Positions 4,552 through 5,586 of a stretch of DNA of 5,586 nt are shown in pieces. Numbering within the stretch: the stretch's first letter is position 1; each line of letters starts with the position of its first letter. The stretch comes from Avichristensenella sp031550095. Lineage in GTDB: Bacteria > Bacillota > Clostridia > Christensenellales > Aristaeellaceae. Under the pieces are notes generated by a model that made no database searches, was not told the origin of the DNA, and saw only the letters and a program-made list of their open reading frames with translations. The stretch spans positions 1 through 5,586 of the forward strand of contig JAVBOX010000146.1 of NCBI GenBank assembly GCA_031550095.1. Reading direction: 5' to 3'. A program made the position numbers and the translations under genes.

Positions 4552-5586
4552 TTAGAAATACCGCTCCAGCACATAGGCCGCCACGTCAGAAGGAAGCTGG
4601 CCCAGGCAGGTATACCCTGCCTGAATGAGACTGACCTCCAGGCTGGCGAGCCATGCGCTTAACTGCTCCTCATCCAGGGCAGCGGGGCGAATCACATTGG
4701 CTGTAACATCGAACGCTGTGTTTGCGTCTAGCACGGTTGTTGCCTGTGTCGCCACCATGATCTTTTTGTCGTCAAAGCCAAACCCTTTCAGGTAAAAGGT
4801 GGTTTCTTGGGTTCGCTTGAATGTCTTTCCCTCGCCGGAGGACGTATCGACCTCCTGAAGTTGAAGCGTCGCCATGGTATCCTTGCCAAGTAGCGCTTCG
4901 CTCTGGGCCATCCAATCCGTTCGCGTATTGATGATCTCCTTGCCCGCCCGCTGATCCACGTTTTCAATGCGGGTCATCATCAGATCCAGCTGGACATCCC
5001 TTTCCACAAACGAAAACTCAGCAATGAAGCGATTGCGAACGCGCCACGCGTTTCCCGTTTGAGAAGGTGTGCCATCCTCTCGGCTGAGTAGCAGCGAAAA
5101 CGCACTATCCCCCTGGGAAAAGGAGAGAAAGGATTTGGGAATGTTTCCATCTCCCGGAATCCATTCCACAAATATTGAAGCATTGCCCGGAATCACCAAC
5201 TCCAGCTGGTTGGATACCACCACCCCATCCAGGCTAATGATTTCCCGATACTCCAGGGGTTCCATGTTCTCCGGCAAAGCTTTCGATAGGGTTTCTGGCA
5301 GTGTCTGAATGATTTGGGTAACCCGGGTCATGATCTCCTTTGCTGATTCTTCATCGCCCGCCGATAGCGCGTTCACCGGTTCCGTCCAGATTGCCGGGTC
5401 GGCAGACAAAACCTCGCCGAGAGAGCCAACGAGCGAAAGCATTTCATCCCTGGAAACATCCATCACCCGTGCCTTCTGGCCATAGATGCCAGGGATGGCG
5501 GTTTTAGGTCTTTCCCGCTCCTCAACCGTCAGGGCTGCAGTTTGCCAGTCGCTAAACCGGATCAGCGCATCGTTGATGGTATCCAT
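4552..5586 (-). CDS. Protein of unknown function, probably 5'-truncated by the window edge
   Basis: I do not recognise this family. At least 344 residues are encoded; the first visible codon is an ATG at the very edge (5586-5584), so the true start and any signal peptide or lipobox may lie outside. The visible part has no membrane segment and one cysteine (about residue 327). Residues 1 to about 105 look helical and acidic (for example SAGDEESAKEIMTRVTQIIQ). Residues about 110-305 alternate short hydrophobic and polar stretches typical of beta-strands (ISLDGVVVSNQLELVIPG, FSLLLSRED, ATLQLQEVD, ETTFYLKGFGF). A helical tail follows (about 308-344, EEQLSAWLASLEVSLIQAGY, ending AAYVLERYF). A secreted or membrane-anchored beta-rich protein is possible but only a guess. 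It converges on the ABC-F gene. That it is a real gene is supported by its length, base use like its neighbours, and the lack of any competing frame. Confidence 0.8.
   Translation of the reverse strand: MDTINDALIRFSDWQTAALTVEERERPKTAIPGIYGQKARVMDVSRDEMLSLVGSLGEVLSADPAIWTEPVNALSAGDEESAKEIMTRVTQIIQTLPETLSKALPENMEPLEYREIISLDGVVVSNQLELVIPGNASIFVEWIPGDGNIPKSFLSFSQGDSAFSLLLSREDGTPSQTGNAWRVRNRFIAEFSFVERDVQLDLMMTRIENVDQRAGKEIINTRTDWMAQSEALLGKDTMATLQLQEVDTSSGEGKTFKRTQETTFYLKGFGFDDKKIMVATQATTVLDANTAFDVTANVIRPAALDEEQLSAWLASLEVSLIQAGYTCLGQLPSDVAAYVLERYF

Noticed and set aside
1..5586. CRISPR array, tRNA or rRNA genes, phage or toxin-antitoxin systems.
   Set aside because: No regularly spaced repeats, no cloverleaf and no matching proteins were seen. 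The lone XRE protein has no adjacent toxin-like partner.

Overview
The window looks like chromosomal DNA from a low- to mid-GC (roughly 50%) Gram-positive anaerobe of the Clostridia. The grounds are strong AGGAGG-type ribosome binding sites, a Firmicutes-style L10 leader RNA, an MscL with a C-terminal zinc ribbon, a compact XRE regulator of the kind common in gut Clostridia, and a YdiF/YfmR/Uup-like ABC-F protein. The genus cannot be fixed from the sequence alone.

Layout, left to right. Bases 32-490 (minus) encode the mechanosensitive channel MscL, with its own sigma-A-like promoter just upstream. A divergent gene at 666-977 (plus) encodes a small XRE-family DNA-binding protein. The 350-base stretch that follows has no intact gene, but read on the minus strand it holds a heavily decayed piece of an IS630-family transposase (about 968-1300) with in-frame stops, frameshifts and an apparent internal deletion. 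Next comes the rplJ-rplL operon (minus, 2343-1384), encoding the ribosomal stalk proteins L10 and L7/L12. It is complete with a near-consensus promoter (2535-2563), an L10-binding leader with a terminator/antiterminator arrangement (about 2344-2528), a TTG start on rplJ, and a strong intrinsic terminator (1332-1373). Neither rplK-rplA nor rpoB-rpoC flanks it, so this is a detached stalk operon.

Divergent from rplJL, 2619-4520 (plus) encodes an ABC-F ATPase, a cytoplasmic ribosome-associated translation factor. Its ATG has no Shine-Dalgarno and sits about 10 bases after an extended -10 element, so its mRNA may be leaderless or nearly so. A long imperfect hairpin covers its last codons and stop and separates it from a convergent gene (4552-5586, minus). 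That gene encodes a protein of unknown function, probably cut by the window edge.

Functionally the centre of the window is translation: stalk proteins under L10 feedback control and an ABC-F factor share one divergent promoter region. MscL (osmotic safety valve) and the XRE regulator are an ordinary accompaniment. No CRISPR array, intact mobile element, tRNA or rRNA gene is visible. The points most worth a second look are the L10 leader switch, the decayed IS630 relic, the leaderless-looking ABC-F gene, the TTG-started rplJ and the detached rplJL locus. I did not find a clearly new multi-gene system.
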